NCBI GenBank assembly: GCA_019187225.1
Contig: JABAQQ010000024.1
Span: 62,001 to 126,000, forward strand
Reading direction: 5' to 3'
Length of the DNA stretch: 64,000 nucleotides
DNA from: Saprospiraceae bacterium
Lineage (GTDB): Bacteria > Bacteroidota > Bacteroidia > Chitinophagales > Saprospiraceae
Of this stretch, positions 9,828 through 18,246 are shown in pieces. Under the pieces are notes generated by a model. That model did no database searches, was not told where the DNA came from, and saw only the letters and a program-made list of their open reading frames with translations. Every line of letters starts with the position of its first letter. The stretch's first letter is position 1. Both the position numbers and the translations under genes were made by a program.

Positions 9828-10660
9828 TCCATCTCCCTATACCGCCCGCCCAGCCGCTTGTGCTCTTTACCGACCTCGACGGTACGCTGATTGACCACCA
9901 CACCTATTCGGCTGACGGCGCCCGCGAAGCTTTGCACCGGCTCGCCGGTCGTGGCATACCCGTTATTTTCTGTTCCACTAAAACTTTTGCAGAACAAACC
10001 TACCTGCAACAGGAACTGGGTATACTTCAACCTTTCATTTTTGAAAACGGCAGCGCTGTGGCTGTACCCAAAAGCTATTTTACCCCAAAATCCGCGAGGG
10101 TTTTGACACCGTACAAGCGCACCGGCAACTATGAACTGTTCTCACTCGTCAACGCCAATGCCGCTACTATCCGCTCCGAACTGGCTCGTTTCCCAAACCT
10201 CAGGGGATTTTCCAACGCATCGGATGCCGAGCTTTCCGACGCTACCGGTCTCACAGGCAACGCCTTGCAACGGGCAAAAGACCGCCAGTTCACCGAAACG
10301 CTGATCACCCCCCTTCATATGGATGAGATTGATCCATTGAATCGGGAACTGGCAAAAAGAGGTCTCGCGCTCAGTCGCGGAGGTCGCTTTCACACCGTTC
10401 AACCGGTACAAGCCGACAAAGGGAAAGCGGTACAATGGCTCAAGCAACTTTTCCGGAAAAATACGAGCGGGCAATTGCTCTTCGCTGCCACCGGCGACAG
10501 CCCCAACGATATCCCCATGTTCAACGCGGTGGATTTGTCTTTTCTGGTACAACGATTTGACGGGACCTGGACTGATATTGATATGCCTGGTCTGGTGCGG
10601 ATCAATGCCATAGGGCCATCGGGTTTCAGCGCCGCTGTCAGCATGCTTCTGGGAGAATAA
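9824..10660 (+). CDS. mpgP: Mannosyl-3-phosphoglycerate phosphatase (HAD superfamily)
   Basis: A 278-residue HAD hydrolase that should remove the phosphate from mannosyl-3-phosphoglycerate to give mannosylglycerate. HAD motif I is FTDLDGTLID with nucleophile D17 and D19; motif II is the FCSTKTFAE region; motif III is the Lys in ADKGKAVQWL; motif IV is TGDSPNDIPMF. The cap is of the Cof/MPGP type. It overlaps mpgS by 4 bp, so the two are translationally coupled and together form the classic two-step pathway. It ends one base before the convergent antiporter gene, with no room for a separate terminator. Confidence 0.9.
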   Translation: MIHLPIPPAQPLVLFTDLDGTLIDHHTYSADGAREALHRLAGRGIPVIFCSTKTFAEQTYLQQELGILQPFIFENGSAVAVPKSYFTPKSARVLTPYKRTGNYELFSLVNANAATIRSELARFPNLRGFSNASDAELSDATGLTGNALQRAKDRQFTETLITPLHMDEIDPLNRELAKRGLALSRGGRFHTVQPVQADKGKAVQWLKQLFRKNTSGQLLFAATGDSPNDIPMFNAVDLSFLVQRFDGTWTDIDMPGLVRINAIGPSGFSAAVSMLLGE

Positions 10661-10661
10661 A

Positions 10662-11882
10662 TCATTCGTTCGCGATGTTCGCCTCATCGAGGTTTTCTAC
10701 CGGCTCGTCGCGGTACAAAAGCGAACCGATCATCATGATAATAGTGGTAGCCAGGATGACAAAAAACAACACACCTTCATCGAAAGCTTCGATGCGTTGC
10801 CATTCCGGGATCTTATAAAATAAAAGCACTGTAATAAGTCCGCGCGGTATGTAGAACAACTCCGGCAACAAATCATATTTGTGCACAATACGGAGATAGA
10901 TAAAGCGCAAAGCCAACAGAGACAGAACGATAGACGATCCGAGGAGTAATACATCGGTATTTTTCAAAAAACTCAACTCGATGCTATAGCCAAAAATGAT
11001 AAAGAAAAACGTGCGGATGAGAAAGGCTGATTCTGCGGTGATGGATTTCAAAAATGCTGCCATATCGTTCACCTTTTCATCGGAAAAATAGGCTTTCAAC
11101 GGTTTCCAGCGTATCAACTCCCAATTGTTCACCACCAACCCGAACATCAAAATGGTCAGCAGCGAAGGCAGGTGCATGCTTTTTCCTCCGACATAGATCA
11201 CAATGAGTACAGCAAAAACAAGAAAAAATTTCACGTTAACGCGGTTCTTCACCAACAACAACATAAGACCGAAACACACGCCAACCGACAAAACCACCGC
11301 TACCGGAATGCTTCCGACAAACCAGGATGCCGATTGAAGCGTAATGACCTGGCCGGCGGTGAAAAAATTGAACACCATGATGCCCAGCACGTCCGAAAAC
11401 GAGGCTTCATAGATCAGGAACTCTTTCTTTTCGTGGTTCAGATGGTGTACACTCGGCAGTACGATGCTGCTGCTTACCACGCTCAACGTGATGGCGTATA
11501 CGAGGCAATGGACAAAAGGCGCGTCGGCCAGCCGCCAGAACAGGATACCTGTCACACCCAGCGAAGAAACCAGGAAAATCACCAGTGCCGACAAAAACGA
11601 ACTGCGGATGAGCGGTAGTTTTTCCCGCGTTATTTCCAGGTCGAGACCGGCTTCCAACACGATCATGATCAAACCGACCGTCCCCAATATCTCCGTCACG
11701 ACCGGCGGTATATGAAAAGGAAAGTCCATTGCGCCGGTCAAATACCGCAATAAAATGCCTGTGCCCAGCAAAAGCAACACAGAGGGAATCCGCGTCAGGC
11801 GGTTCAGTACAGAGAAAAGATAAGAAAGGATGATCAGCCCGCAAACGGAAAAAAGAACGGCCAAAGAGGAGAAATTTTCCAT
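10662..11882 (-). CDS. Cation/proton antiporter (CPA family membrane protein)
   Basis: A 406-residue polytopic inner-membrane protein with about 11-12 hydrophobic segments. The pattern of the first half (RIPSVLLLLGTGILL, then LIMIVLEAGLDLEI, SVVSSSIVLPSV and YEASFSDVLGIMVFNFF) fits sodium or potassium/proton antiporters of the CPA superfamily; the SFSDV segment supplies the acidic residue expected in the ion site. It is likely to exchange Na+ or K+ for protons. The start is set at the ATG at 11882; nine extra upstream codons are possible. It converges on mpgP. A link with osmoadaptation through the neighbouring mannosylglycerate genes is inference only. Confidence 0.82.
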   Translation of the reverse strand: MENFSSLAVLFSVCGLIILSYLFSVLNRLTRIPSVLLLLGTGILLRYLTGAMDFPFHIPPVVTEILGTVGLIMIVLEAGLDLEITREKLPLIRSSFLSALVIFLVSSLGVTGILFWRLADAPFVHCLVYAITLSVVSSSIVLPSVHHLNHEKKEFLIYEASFSDVLGIMVFNFFTAGQVITLQSASWFVGSIPVAVVLSVGVCFGLMLLLVKNRVNVKFFLVFAVLIVIYVGGKSMHLPSLLTILMFGLVVNNWELIRWKPLKAYFSDEKVNDMAAFLKSITAESAFLIRTFFFIIFGYSIELSFLKNTDVLLLGSSIVLSLLALRFIYLRIVHKYDLLPELFYIPRGLITVLLFYKIPEWQRIEAFDEGVLFFVILATTIIMMIGSLLYRDEPVENLDEANIANE

Positions 11883-11938
11883 ACCGGCGAAGATAGTTGA
11901 ATGCCACATCTCTCACACCCTCTCATACCCTCTCACGC

Positions 11939-12466
11939 CTAGTAAGTGGCTTTCATCTGCAGGTTCAGCCTGACCTCCGTTTCGAGTTGGGTGGTGTTGC
12001 GCAGCCAGATCACTATGTCGAGACTGACCCGTGTTTTGTTAAAAAAGCGTTTGGTGTCGGCGAGGGAGGGAATGAGCGGCAGCGTGTTGCCGGGGTCGAG
12101 CGGAGTAGGATACCGGTATGCAATTTCGACATAATCAGTGGGATCGCTGGCATCGAATACGCGCACCGACACCTGGTCTATTATATCAAAATTCGCGTCG
12201 CTGTAAACACCGCTCAGCACGGCCTGGGCAGTCAATATGCTTTTGATATCGCCGTCTGTCTTGCCGTGCTGGTCGAGACTTTGCTGATACCGTGTAGGTA
12301 TATTTTTTATCTGAAAATGGTGCACTTCGAATACGCCGATACCCGCTGGTAGCAAAAAGTCCGTCTGGTATATCAGATCGAATCCCGGCGCCTGGTCGTC
12401 GTCTTTGTTGCACGAAAGACCGAACACGGTAGCGCAAAAGGCGAGCAGAAAAATCTTGCTTTGCAT
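11939..12466 (-). CDS. Putative lipoprotein of unknown function
   Basis: A 175-residue exported protein. The ATG at 12466 gives MQSKIFLLAFCATVFGLSC followed by NKDDD: a short hydrophobic stretch and a lipobox (VFGLSC) with the acidic tail common in Bacteroidota lipoproteins destined for the outer membrane. The rest is soluble with alternating hydrophobic residues, suggesting a beta-rich domain; no family was recognised. The longer frame to 12550 runs into the upstream gene's end and is rejected. The gene is 80 bp downstream of the DUF5691 gene on the same strand and may share its transcript. Confidence 0.75.
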   Translation of the reverse strand: MQSKIFLLAFCATVFGLSCNKDDDQAPGFDLIYQTDFLLPAGIGVFEVHHFQIKNIPTRYQQSLDQHGKTDGDIKSILTAQAVLSGVYSDANFDIIDQVSVRVFDASDPTDYVEIAYRYPTPLDPGNTLPLIPSLADTKRFFNKTRVSLDIVIWLRNTTQLETEVRLNLQMKATY

Positions 12467-12546
12467 GTCTTTATGGCGTGCTGAATGCCAAAATGGTTGC
12501 CCGCAACAACAAGGCATACGCAAAGATAAAAAGGCGAAAGCGGCAC

Positions 12547-14040
12547 TCATTGCATATGCCCCTGCATGTTGAGCCTGAACCGGACAATTCCCAGGAATTC
12601 CTCGAACTCGCGCGGGCGCACTTTGGGTGGCTGTCGCAGGTAATCATGCACCAACGCGCTGTCCGCAGCATCCGGCGGATGACAGTGGTAAGCCGCCTGA
12701 TGCAGCACCGATGCATAATGCCATCCCGGTATTTCGCCGCTGCCATAGGCCGGACGGCGGTATTGTTCCAGCAAACTCCCGAGCATTGACTTTGGCCAGG
12801 GATACCGGAAATGTTCCAGCGCCCGCAATACAATCTGGTTGTCGTAACCGAGCACAATGTTGTTTTTTTGAAAAAAAACCATGGCGGCCGGAGCAAAAAG
12901 CGTCAGAAATACGGTCATTTCTCGTGATTGCCAGATGGCGTGGCGAAAGTCGCGACAAAAATGTCGCAACACCACATCTATCCATGAATCATCTTCATGA
13001 CGCGTGATCGCTTCCAGGAATGCCGCCACATCCTTCGCGTCGTCGAACTTTTCGGGGAGATTTTCGCGGGAAAGGCCGGTCATTTCCTGCAAGTCGGCCG
13101 GTGGCAAAAGGCTGGTAAAAAGGCGCATCAAGCCGTTGCGCCAATCGGTCAGCGCGTCTTTTGACAGAAGCGACAGCCAGGGTTGAAGACCTTCGTCCGT
13201 CATTTCGGGCAACGACTTTTTTAAAAAAGCGGCTGCTTCGGTTCTGCTTTTTTGCCGGAACGCCCCGGCAAGCCTTTCCATGAAAAAATGTTTTGCCCGC
13301 AAAAAGATCCTGTTCTCCGGTAACCGCGTTAATAATTGCACAGCCGCCAGGCGCACTTCCCGGCTTTTGTCGGAAAAAGCCTTTTCCAACAGATCTTCGT
13401 CCGCCGGAGAAAGCCGGATGTGCAGGATTTCAATAAATGGCGCTTTGTGGTCGGCTTTTTCTTCCTTCCAGGTCTTTTCGAGCCAGGCAAGTGCGAGGAG
13501 GGGATTACGGGCACGGGTCTGCGCAAGCAAACGTTTCCGGTCGGCAAAGGCAGCGGTAAACCAATCGGCTTCGTCGCCCGCGAACAACAGGCGCCAACGG
13601 AGATGTTGACGTGCCAGCCACTCTCCGCGCGCGCCTGATGCCGGGCGGATTTTTTCAGCCAAGACCGGATCGCGTTCCGATTTTTCCAGTAACTTCGGCA
13701 ATGACTCGGGAGGCAAGCGCAAATTTTTCTGCGCCAGCAGGGTCAGAAATTCCGGCAGCGCTTCAGCATACCGCCCCGACAACATCGTATTCAGGTCTTC
13801 GACAGCTCCTTCGCTGCATATCCGGCGGTCATCCGTTGCCGAAACAGGAAATGAAGCGTTGCGAAACTCCGGGAGCAAAAAACCTGCTTTGCGCGCCAAA
13901 TGGGCAGCAGCTATACATTCCAGCAAGGTTTGCGCAGGATCGGGCGAGGGCACGAGGCCAAGCGATCCGGCGTCGTCTTCCCGAAGTGGGTTGCGTTCCG
14001 TGCCTGTGATGAAAGATTTGAGCGATGACTGCCAGGACAT
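12547..14040 (-). CDS. DUF5691 family protein
   Basis: A 497-residue cytoplasmic protein. The opening WQSSLKSFITGTERNPL, the ARKAG segment, the PPESLPKLLEKSERDP region and GARGEWLARQHLRWRLLF match the layout I associate with DUF5691. That family usually sits in an operon with a SWIM zinc-finger protein, a MoxR-type ATPase, a DUF5682 protein and a VWA protein. None of those partners is present here, so this looks like an orphan copy. The middle contains HEAT-like helical stretches (LSPADEDLLEKAFSDKSREV followed by RLAAVQLL). It lies 6 bp downstream of metK on the same strand, suggesting co-transcription. Function unknown. Confidence 0.7.
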   Translation of the reverse strand: MSWQSSLKSFITGTERNPLREDDAGSLGLVPSPDPAQTLLECIAAAHLARKAGFLLPEFRNASFPVSATDDRRICSEGAVEDLNTMLSGRYAEALPEFLTLLAQKNLRLPPESLPKLLEKSERDPVLAEKIRPASGARGEWLARQHLRWRLLFAGDEADWFTAAFADRKRLLAQTRARNPLLALAWLEKTWKEEKADHKAPFIEILHIRLSPADEDLLEKAFSDKSREVRLAAVQLLTRLPENRIFLRAKHFFMERLAGAFRQKSRTEAAAFLKKSLPEMTDEGLQPWLSLLSKDALTDWRNGLMRLFTSLLPPADLQEMTGLSRENLPEKFDDAKDVAAFLEAITRHEDDSWIDVVLRHFCRDFRHAIWQSREMTVFLTLFAPAAMVFFQKNNIVLGYDNQIVLRALEHFRYPWPKSMLGSLLEQYRRPAYGSGEIPGWHYASVLHQAAYHCHPPDAADSALVHDYLRQPPKVRPREFEEFLGIVRFRLNMQGHMQ

Positions 14041-14046
14041 CCCGCA

Positions 14047-15309
14047 TCAATTAAGCCCGAATGCCTTCTGAATGTCTTTTACGGCGTCCAGTTTTTCCCA
14101 GGTAAACGTTTCCACCTCAACTTTTTTCGTCGAACCGTTCAGGCCGATCTGGACAGTTTTCTTTTCAGGATCGCGGCCAAAATGGCCATAAGCAGCCGTT
14201 TCCGAAAAGATCGGGTTTTTCAAACCGAAGCGCCGCACGATAGCTGCCGGGCGCAGGTCGAAGATCGTTTGCAGTTTTTGCGCGATTTCGCCGTCCGAAA
14301 GGCCCCTGATCTTGCAGGTGCCGTAGGTATTGACGAACAAGCCTACCGGTTTGGCGACTCCGATGGCATAGGCCACCTGCACGAGTGCCTGGCTGCACAG
14401 GCCGGAAGCCACAAGGTTTTTGGCGATGTGGCGGGTGGCATAAGCAGCCGAGCGATCCACCTTCGAAGGGTCTTTGCCACTGAACGCGCCGCCGCCGTGC
14501 GCGCCTTTGCCACCATAGGTGTCTACGATGATCTTGCGGCCGGTAAGGCCCGTATCACCGTGCGGGCCGCCGATCACAAACTTGCCGGTGGGATTGATGA
14601 AATATTTGACATCGGGAGTGAAAAGTTTTTGCACGCGTTTGGGCAATTGCTTTTTCACCCGCGGGATGAGGATCTTTTGCACATCGGCGGCGATGCGCGC
14701 CTGCATTTTTTCCTCGGTATCGAAATCGTCGTGCTGGGTGCTGATGACGATGGTGTCAATTTTTTTCGGAACGTGTTTGTCGGTATACTCGATGGTCACC
14801 TGACTTTTAGCGTCGGGACGGAGGTACTTCATCTGTTTGCCCTCCTTGCGGATAGCCGACAGTTCGCGCAGGAGGATGTGTGCGAGGTCGAGCGCCAGCG
14901 GCATGTAGTTGTCCGTTTCGTTGGTGGCGTACCCGAACATCATGCCCTGGTCGCCCGCGCCTTGCTCGTCTTCGCTTTTTTTACCCACATCCACACCTTG
15001 GGCGATGTCGGGGCTCTGTTCGTGGATGGCGCTGATAACGCCGCAGCTTTTGGCTTCAAAGTAGTAATCCGCTTTGGTGTAGCCGATTTTTTCAATGGTG
15101 CGACGGGCGGTTTCCTGCACGTCCACATAGGCTTTGGAGCGTACTTCGCCGGCCACCACTACGAGGCCGGTGGTCACAAGGGTCTCGCAGGCCACTTTGG
15201 AGTCGGGGTCCTGAGACAAAAATGCGTCGAGGATGGCGTCGCTGATCTGGTCGGCCACTTTATCGGGATGACCTTCGGATACGGATTCGGAGGTGAAGAG
15301 GTAAGGCAT
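14047..15309 (-). CDS. metK: S-adenosylmethionine synthetase
   Basis: A 420-residue enzyme that makes S-adenosylmethionine from methionine and ATP. Signature motifs are intact: [18 protein letters not shown] near the N-terminus, [12 protein letters not shown] (methionine/ATP loop) and the P-loop-like [19 protein letters not shown]. Length is slightly above the E. coli enzyme and usual for Bacteroidota. The ATG at 15309 is chosen because the protein starts [17 protein letters not shown] as in the family; the extra 17 codons to 15360 are not conserved in type. Cytoplasmic and probably essential. Followed closely by the DUF5691 gene. Confidence 0.96.
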   Translation of the reverse strand: MPYLFTSESVSEGHPDKVADQISDAILDAFLSQDPDSKVACETLVTTGLVVVAGEVRSKAYVDVQETARRTIEKIGYTKADYYFEAKSCGVISAIHEQSPDIAQGVDVGKKSEDEQGAGDQGMMFGYATNETDNYMPLALDLAHILLRELSAIRKEGKQMKYLRPDAKSQVTIEYTDKHVPKKIDTIVISTQHDDFDTEEKMQARIAADVQKILIPRVKKQLPKRVQKLFTPDVKYFINPTGKFVIGGPHGDTGLTGRKIIVDTYGGKGAHGGGAFSGKDPSKVDRSAAYATRHIAKNLVASGLCSQALVQVAYAIGVAKPVGLFVNTYGTCKIRGLSDGEIAQKLQTIFDLRPAAIVRRFGLKNPIFSETAAYGHFGRDPEKKTVQIGLNGSTKKVEVETFTWEKLDAVKDIQKAFGLN

Positions 15310-15545
15310 TGGATAACGGTGAATGATGAACGATGAAGGCTTCAAGAGACTGTCCGACAAGTACTTAACTTAGTAACGGCTAAAAACAGGTACCAGTTTT
15401 CAAGGTACGGTGCTTCATAAGGACAAGCTCTTTTAAAAAGCGCCGCAAAGGTAGGTTTTCCTTGTGGAAAAAAGGAACAACCGCTGGTTTTAACCTTAAA
15501 AACTGCTTGACCTGAAAAATTTCCGGAGCGTCAGTCAAAAAAGCA
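15310..15545. other. Intergenic region upstream of metK
   Basis: About 300 bp in all separate metK and the divergent MarR-GNAT gene. This left part must contain the metK promoter. No S-adenosylmethionine riboswitch consensus or terminator was recognised in it. Confidence 0.4.
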
Positions 15546-15580
15546 TTTGCAAAATACGTAGTCAACAACGTAGTTTTGCA
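15546..15580 (+). promoter_or_regulatory. Bacteroidota-type promoter with overlapping dyad (operator candidate)
   Basis: TTTG at 15546-15549 and TAGTTTTG at 15571-15578 are spaced by 21 bp, matching the Bacteroidota sigma consensus TTTG-N19-21-TAnnTTTG. The same segment contains an imperfect inverted repeat, TGCAAAATACGTA (15548-15560) against AACGTAGTTTTGCA (15567-15580). A repressor bound there would cover the promoter. The ATG of the MarR-GNAT gene follows 30 bp later, so autoregulation is the obvious hypothesis. Confidence 0.65.
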
Positions 15581-15610
15581 CAAACAAAAACATCTTTCCG
15601 TTACACAGTT

Positions 15611-16564
15611 ATGAAAACATCGAACAATATCATTGACACAGCGGGTTATCTTGCCATCTCGACGCGTCTGCAACGCCTTGCCGACAGCCTGCGCAAGGAC
15701 GGAGCGCAGATTTACCAGCATTTCGGGATCGAGTTCGAGCCAAAGTTCTGGCCGGTGCTCTATACACTCTCCAAAAAATCGCCGCTCGGCATTCTGGATC
15801 TGGCCAACGAAATCGGCTATGCGCACCCTTCTGTCATCGCTTTGGTGCGCGAAATGGAGCAAAAAAAGTGGATCCGCTCGTTGAAAGACAAAACCGACAG
15901 CCGCCGCCGCCTGCTCAGCCTTACGCCGCTGGCGCTCGATCTGGTGGCCCAAATGGAACCCGTCTGGGAAGTGATAAAAGCTGCGCTGGAGGAGATCGGT
16001 GAAGGCGAAACACCCCTTCTCCGGGCCATCGGGGAAGTGGAAGCGCGCGTGGCGCAGGAAAGTTTTTACGACACCGCCCGCCGCATCGCCCGCGACCGCG
16101 CCGAACAGTCCGTCCGCATCATTGACTACGAACCGCGCCACCAGCAAGCCTGGGAAAGCCTGAACCTCGCCTGGATTTCCAAAGACTTCGAGGTGGAAGA
16201 CATTGATCGCGAGACGCTGGGCCAACCGCAACAATATTTTCTCGACGGCGGCGGAGCGGTTTTGCTGGCCGAAAAAGACGGCGAAATCATTGGCACAGTA
16301 GCGCTCCAACCCTTTGGAAACGGCGCATTCGAACTGGCCAAAATGACCGTCGCAGAGAAAGCGCGGGGCCTCAAGATCGGCGAAAGACTCTGCGCCGCCG
16401 CCCTCGAACGGGCGCGGAAACTCGGCGCTAAAAGGGTGTTTCTGTACTCCAACACAAAAGCTTACCAGGCACTCAACCTGTATTTCAAACTGGGTTTCCG
16501 GGTCGTGGGATTGGACAGCCAGGAATTCAAACGGGCGAATATCCAGATGGAGATACATTTTTAG
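15611..16564 (+). CDS. MarR-type regulator fused to GNAT acetyltransferase
   Basis: A 317-residue two-domain cytoplasmic protein. Residues about 1-150 are a MarR winged helix: the recognition region LGILDLANEIGYAHPSVIALV and the wing KDKTDSRRRLLSLTPLA are clear. Residues about 165-317 are a GNAT acetyltransferase with the acetyl-CoA loop KARGLKIGERLCAAALERA and the terminal LYFKLGFRVVG strand. Such fusions are known in bacteria, but the acetylated substrate is generally unknown. The gene is divergent from metK and preceded by a good promoter with an overlapping dyad, consistent with autorepression. Confidence 0.9.
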   Translation: MKTSNNIIDTAGYLAISTRLQRLADSLRKDGAQIYQHFGIEFEPKFWPVLYTLSKKSPLGILDLANEIGYAHPSVIALVREMEQKKWIRSLKDKTDSRRRLLSLTPLALDLVAQMEPVWEVIKAALEEIGEGETPLLRAIGEVEARVAQESFYDTARRIARDRAEQSVRIIDYEPRHQQAWESLNLAWISKDFEVEDIDRETLGQPQQYFLDGGGAVLLAEKDGEIIGTVALQPFGNGAFELAKMTVAEKARGLKIGERLCAAALERARKLGAKRVFLYSNTKAYQALNLYFKLGFRVVGLDSQEFKRANIQMEIHF

Positions 16565-16606
16565 GGAGACAGATGTTTTGCGGCACGAAATGTTTCAACT
16601 ACCTTA

Positions 16607-17629
16607 ATGCCGAATAATCCTTTGCACGTTTCATTGACGCCGAACATCCATTTCCATCACCTTCCGGAGGTCATTTGCCGGCATCTTGCGGAAGCGCGGC
16701 AGCACATCTGTGCGGCTGTTTGCTGGTTTTCGCACAAGGATATTTTTGAAACATTGCTCGCCCGGCTCAGGACAGGCATCCGGGTAGAACTCCTCCTGGA
16801 ATACGATACGCAGAACATCCGCGACGACGGCCTTGATTTTCAGCAACTGATCCGGTTGGGAGGGCATCTTTATGCGTACCTCCAGGCCGGGCTGATGCAC
16901 CACAAATTCGCCCTGGTGGACGATCGCCTGCTCCTGACCGGTTCGTTCAACTGGACTTACAATTCGAACGCAGAGAACCTGCTGGTCACCGATGATACGA
17001 CGACAATGGCTGCTTTCAGGGAAGAATTTGAACGGCAGAAAGCGGCAGCCAGCCGTATTTTCAACGTGCGCCGCACCGACGCGAAAGTGTTCTCTGCTTT
17101 TCCCTTGTTTGAAAATACACAACTTCAACTCTCCGGCCTGCGCAAAAAAGTAAGCGGCGGAGCGGGTGTATGGATCGTCCGGTTAGATAAATTAAAAGCG
17201 GATAAAAACCTGATTTTCAGGGAGAATTGCCTGCCTTTCGACTCAGCGGGGCTGCTGCGGCCATATTGGGCGGCTTACCGGATGTGGGATGGAAATCTGT
17301 TTGATGAAGAAATAAAAGGGCTGCAATCGAAACATCCTGCTCTTGCGTTGCGCAACCTTCGACTCTGGACGCAGCGCATGAAAATCGGCGACATTGTTTT
17401 AGTGACAGAAAAGAGACAAAGCCTTGTGGCGATCGGCGTGGTGCAGTCATACCCGCAGCCTTTCAACGGCGACCGGTTTTCTTCTTTCCGGGATGTACAG
17501 TGGGTGAAAGTATTGACTGAATCACCTCACTTGCTGGGCGAGCCGGTGTCGGCGCAGCCGGTGGTGCGATTTGGGGGATCGGCGCTGCGGGTGTTGCAGG
17601 AGGTGCTTGAAAAAACAAATCTGTTTTGA
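16607..17629 (+). CDS. PLD-type nuclease domain fused to an EVE/McrB-N-like domain
   Basis: A 340-residue cytoplasmic protein. Residues about 15-150 form one phospholipase D-like domain with a single HKD motif (H98-x-K100-x4-D105) followed by LTGSFNWTYNS, the pattern of small PLD nucleases that work as dimers. Residues about 185-335 resemble the EVE/PUA-like reader domain found at the N-terminus of McrB-type modification-dependent restriction enzymes: KIGDIVLVTEKRQSLVAIG (residues 259-277) followed by a region ending in DVQWVKVL. A reader of modified bases attached to a phosphodiesterase suggests nucleic-acid restriction, but this is inference. It is followed by a nuclease-toxin-like gene. 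The EVE-like call rests on motif shape only. Confidence 0.6.
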   Translation: MPNNPLHVSLTPNIHFHHLPEVICRHLAEARQHICAAVCWFSHKDIFETLLARLRTGIRVELLLEYDTQNIRDDGLDFQQLIRLGGHLYAYLQAGLMHHKFALVDDRLLLTGSFNWTYNSNAENLLVTDDTTTMAAFREEFERQKAAASRIFNVRRTDAKVFSAFPLFENTQLQLSGLRKKVSGGAGVWIVRLDKLKADKNLIFRENCLPFDSAGLLRPYWAAYRMWDGNLFDEEIKGLQSKHPALALRNLRLWTQRMKIGDIVLVTEKRQSLVAIGVVQSYPQPFNGDRFSSFRDVQWVKVLTESPHLLGEPVSAQPVVRFGGSALRVLQEVLEKTNLF

Positions 17630-17659
17630 CACAAGAAAACACGTTTTGTTTTAAATTTG
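17625..17659 (+). promoter_or_regulatory. Possible promoter of the toxin-domain gene
   Basis: TTTG at 17625-17628 and TAAATTTG at 17652-17659 resemble a Bacteroidota promoter, though the 23-bp spacing is slightly long. The word TTTTGTTTTAAATTTGCC recurs almost identically at 18409-18426 before dnaE, 45 bp and 20 bp ahead of the respective ATGs. Confidence 0.4.
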
Positions 17660-17703
17660 CCGACTCAACAAAAAGCGTTCGTTTAATCACATGCTTCATC
17701 TGT

Positions 17704-18030
17704 ATGCCAACCGAAAATCGTTCCGAATACCAAGCCTATGGTGAAAGAGGATATATCAAAGTGGTTTTCCATGAGGAAACCGAGGGCTATCTGGTCATAC
17801 ATCCGAAGCATGGCCAAAATGAGTGGGAGGAGAATAAACTCATCGGACGGATGCTGGCGCAATTAGGCAATGCGGTGGTATTGTTGCCGAATGACGAATC
17901 AAGAACGTCGCCGGATGCATTGCGAAATGGCGAAGAGTGGGAATTCAAAACAGTGCGTGGACACAACCTTAAAAACGCGATTCAAAATGCACTTCGCAAG
18001 GGCAAAACCCAATCGCCGAATATCATTTGA
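17704..18030 (+). CDS. CdiA C-terminal (tRNase toxin)-like small protein
   Basis: A 108-residue protein starting at the ATG at 17704 (MPTENRSEYQ); a TTG-led extension from 17626 is less likely. The pattern GYLVIHPKHGQNEWEENK, then LAQLGNAVVLLP, SPDALRNGEEWEFKTV and a terminal NAIQNALRKGKTQSPNII fits the nuclease domain seen at the C-terminus of CdiA-type contact-dependent toxins and of some prophage MuF proteins. Those domains usually cleave tRNA. Here it stands alone, without a delivery domain or signal peptide, so it may be an intracellular toxin-antitoxin type effector, a cassette left from a larger toxin, or a phage-defence effector. A 54-codon gene follows 9 bp later and is the natural immunity candidate. 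Confidence 0.6.
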   Translation: MPTENRSEYQAYGERGYIKVVFHEETEGYLVIHPKHGQNEWEENKLIGRMLAQLGNAVVLLPNDESRTSPDALRNGEEWEFKTVRGHNLKNAIQNALRKGKTQSPNII

Positions 18031-18039
18031 TTTGTCAAT

Positions 18040-18204
18040 ATGCTTTACACAATTGAAAACATCACGCTTGGTGTCCACAACGCAGTCAAATTTGATTCAG
18101 AAATACGAATCCAAAAAATTGGCATCTTGTTTCAGGATGGAAGATTGATTGAAATGACTCGCGAAGAAGCGCGCAACAAGTTGTTTGTCAGGAAATTTTA
18201 TTAA
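18040..18204 (+). CDS. Small ORF downstream of the toxin-domain gene (possible immunity partner)
   Basis: A 54-codon frame from the ATG at 18040 to TAA at 18202-18204, opening MLYTIENITLG and containing IQKIGILFQDGRLIEMTREEA. It starts 9 bp after the toxin-like gene and is followed at once by a strong terminator hairpin, so the pair looks like a closed two-gene unit. No family was recognised. Its size and position suit an immunity or antitoxin protein, but the role is inferred from context alone. Confidence 0.55.
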   Translation: MLYTIENITLGVHNAVKFDSEIRIQKIGILFQDGRLIEMTREEARNKLFVRKFY

Positions 18205-18209
18205 AAAAC

Positions 18210-18246
18210 AAAGGAGGATGGTGGTCGCACCAGAGCCTCCTTTCTT
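18210..18246 (+). terminator. Rho-independent-type terminator
   Basis: AAAGGAGG (18210-18217) pairs with CCTCCTTT (18236-18243), with an inner GGTG/CACC stem around a GTCG loop, followed by T-rich sequence. It sits 5 bp after the small ORF and insulates dnaE. Confidence 0.7.

Noticed and set aside
14182-15336. 384-codon plus-strand open frame
   Set aside because: It is antisense to metK, whose motifs are unambiguous.
15380-16558. 392-codon minus-strand open frame
   Set aside because: It is antisense to the MarR-GNAT gene and would cover its promoter; no recognisable domain.
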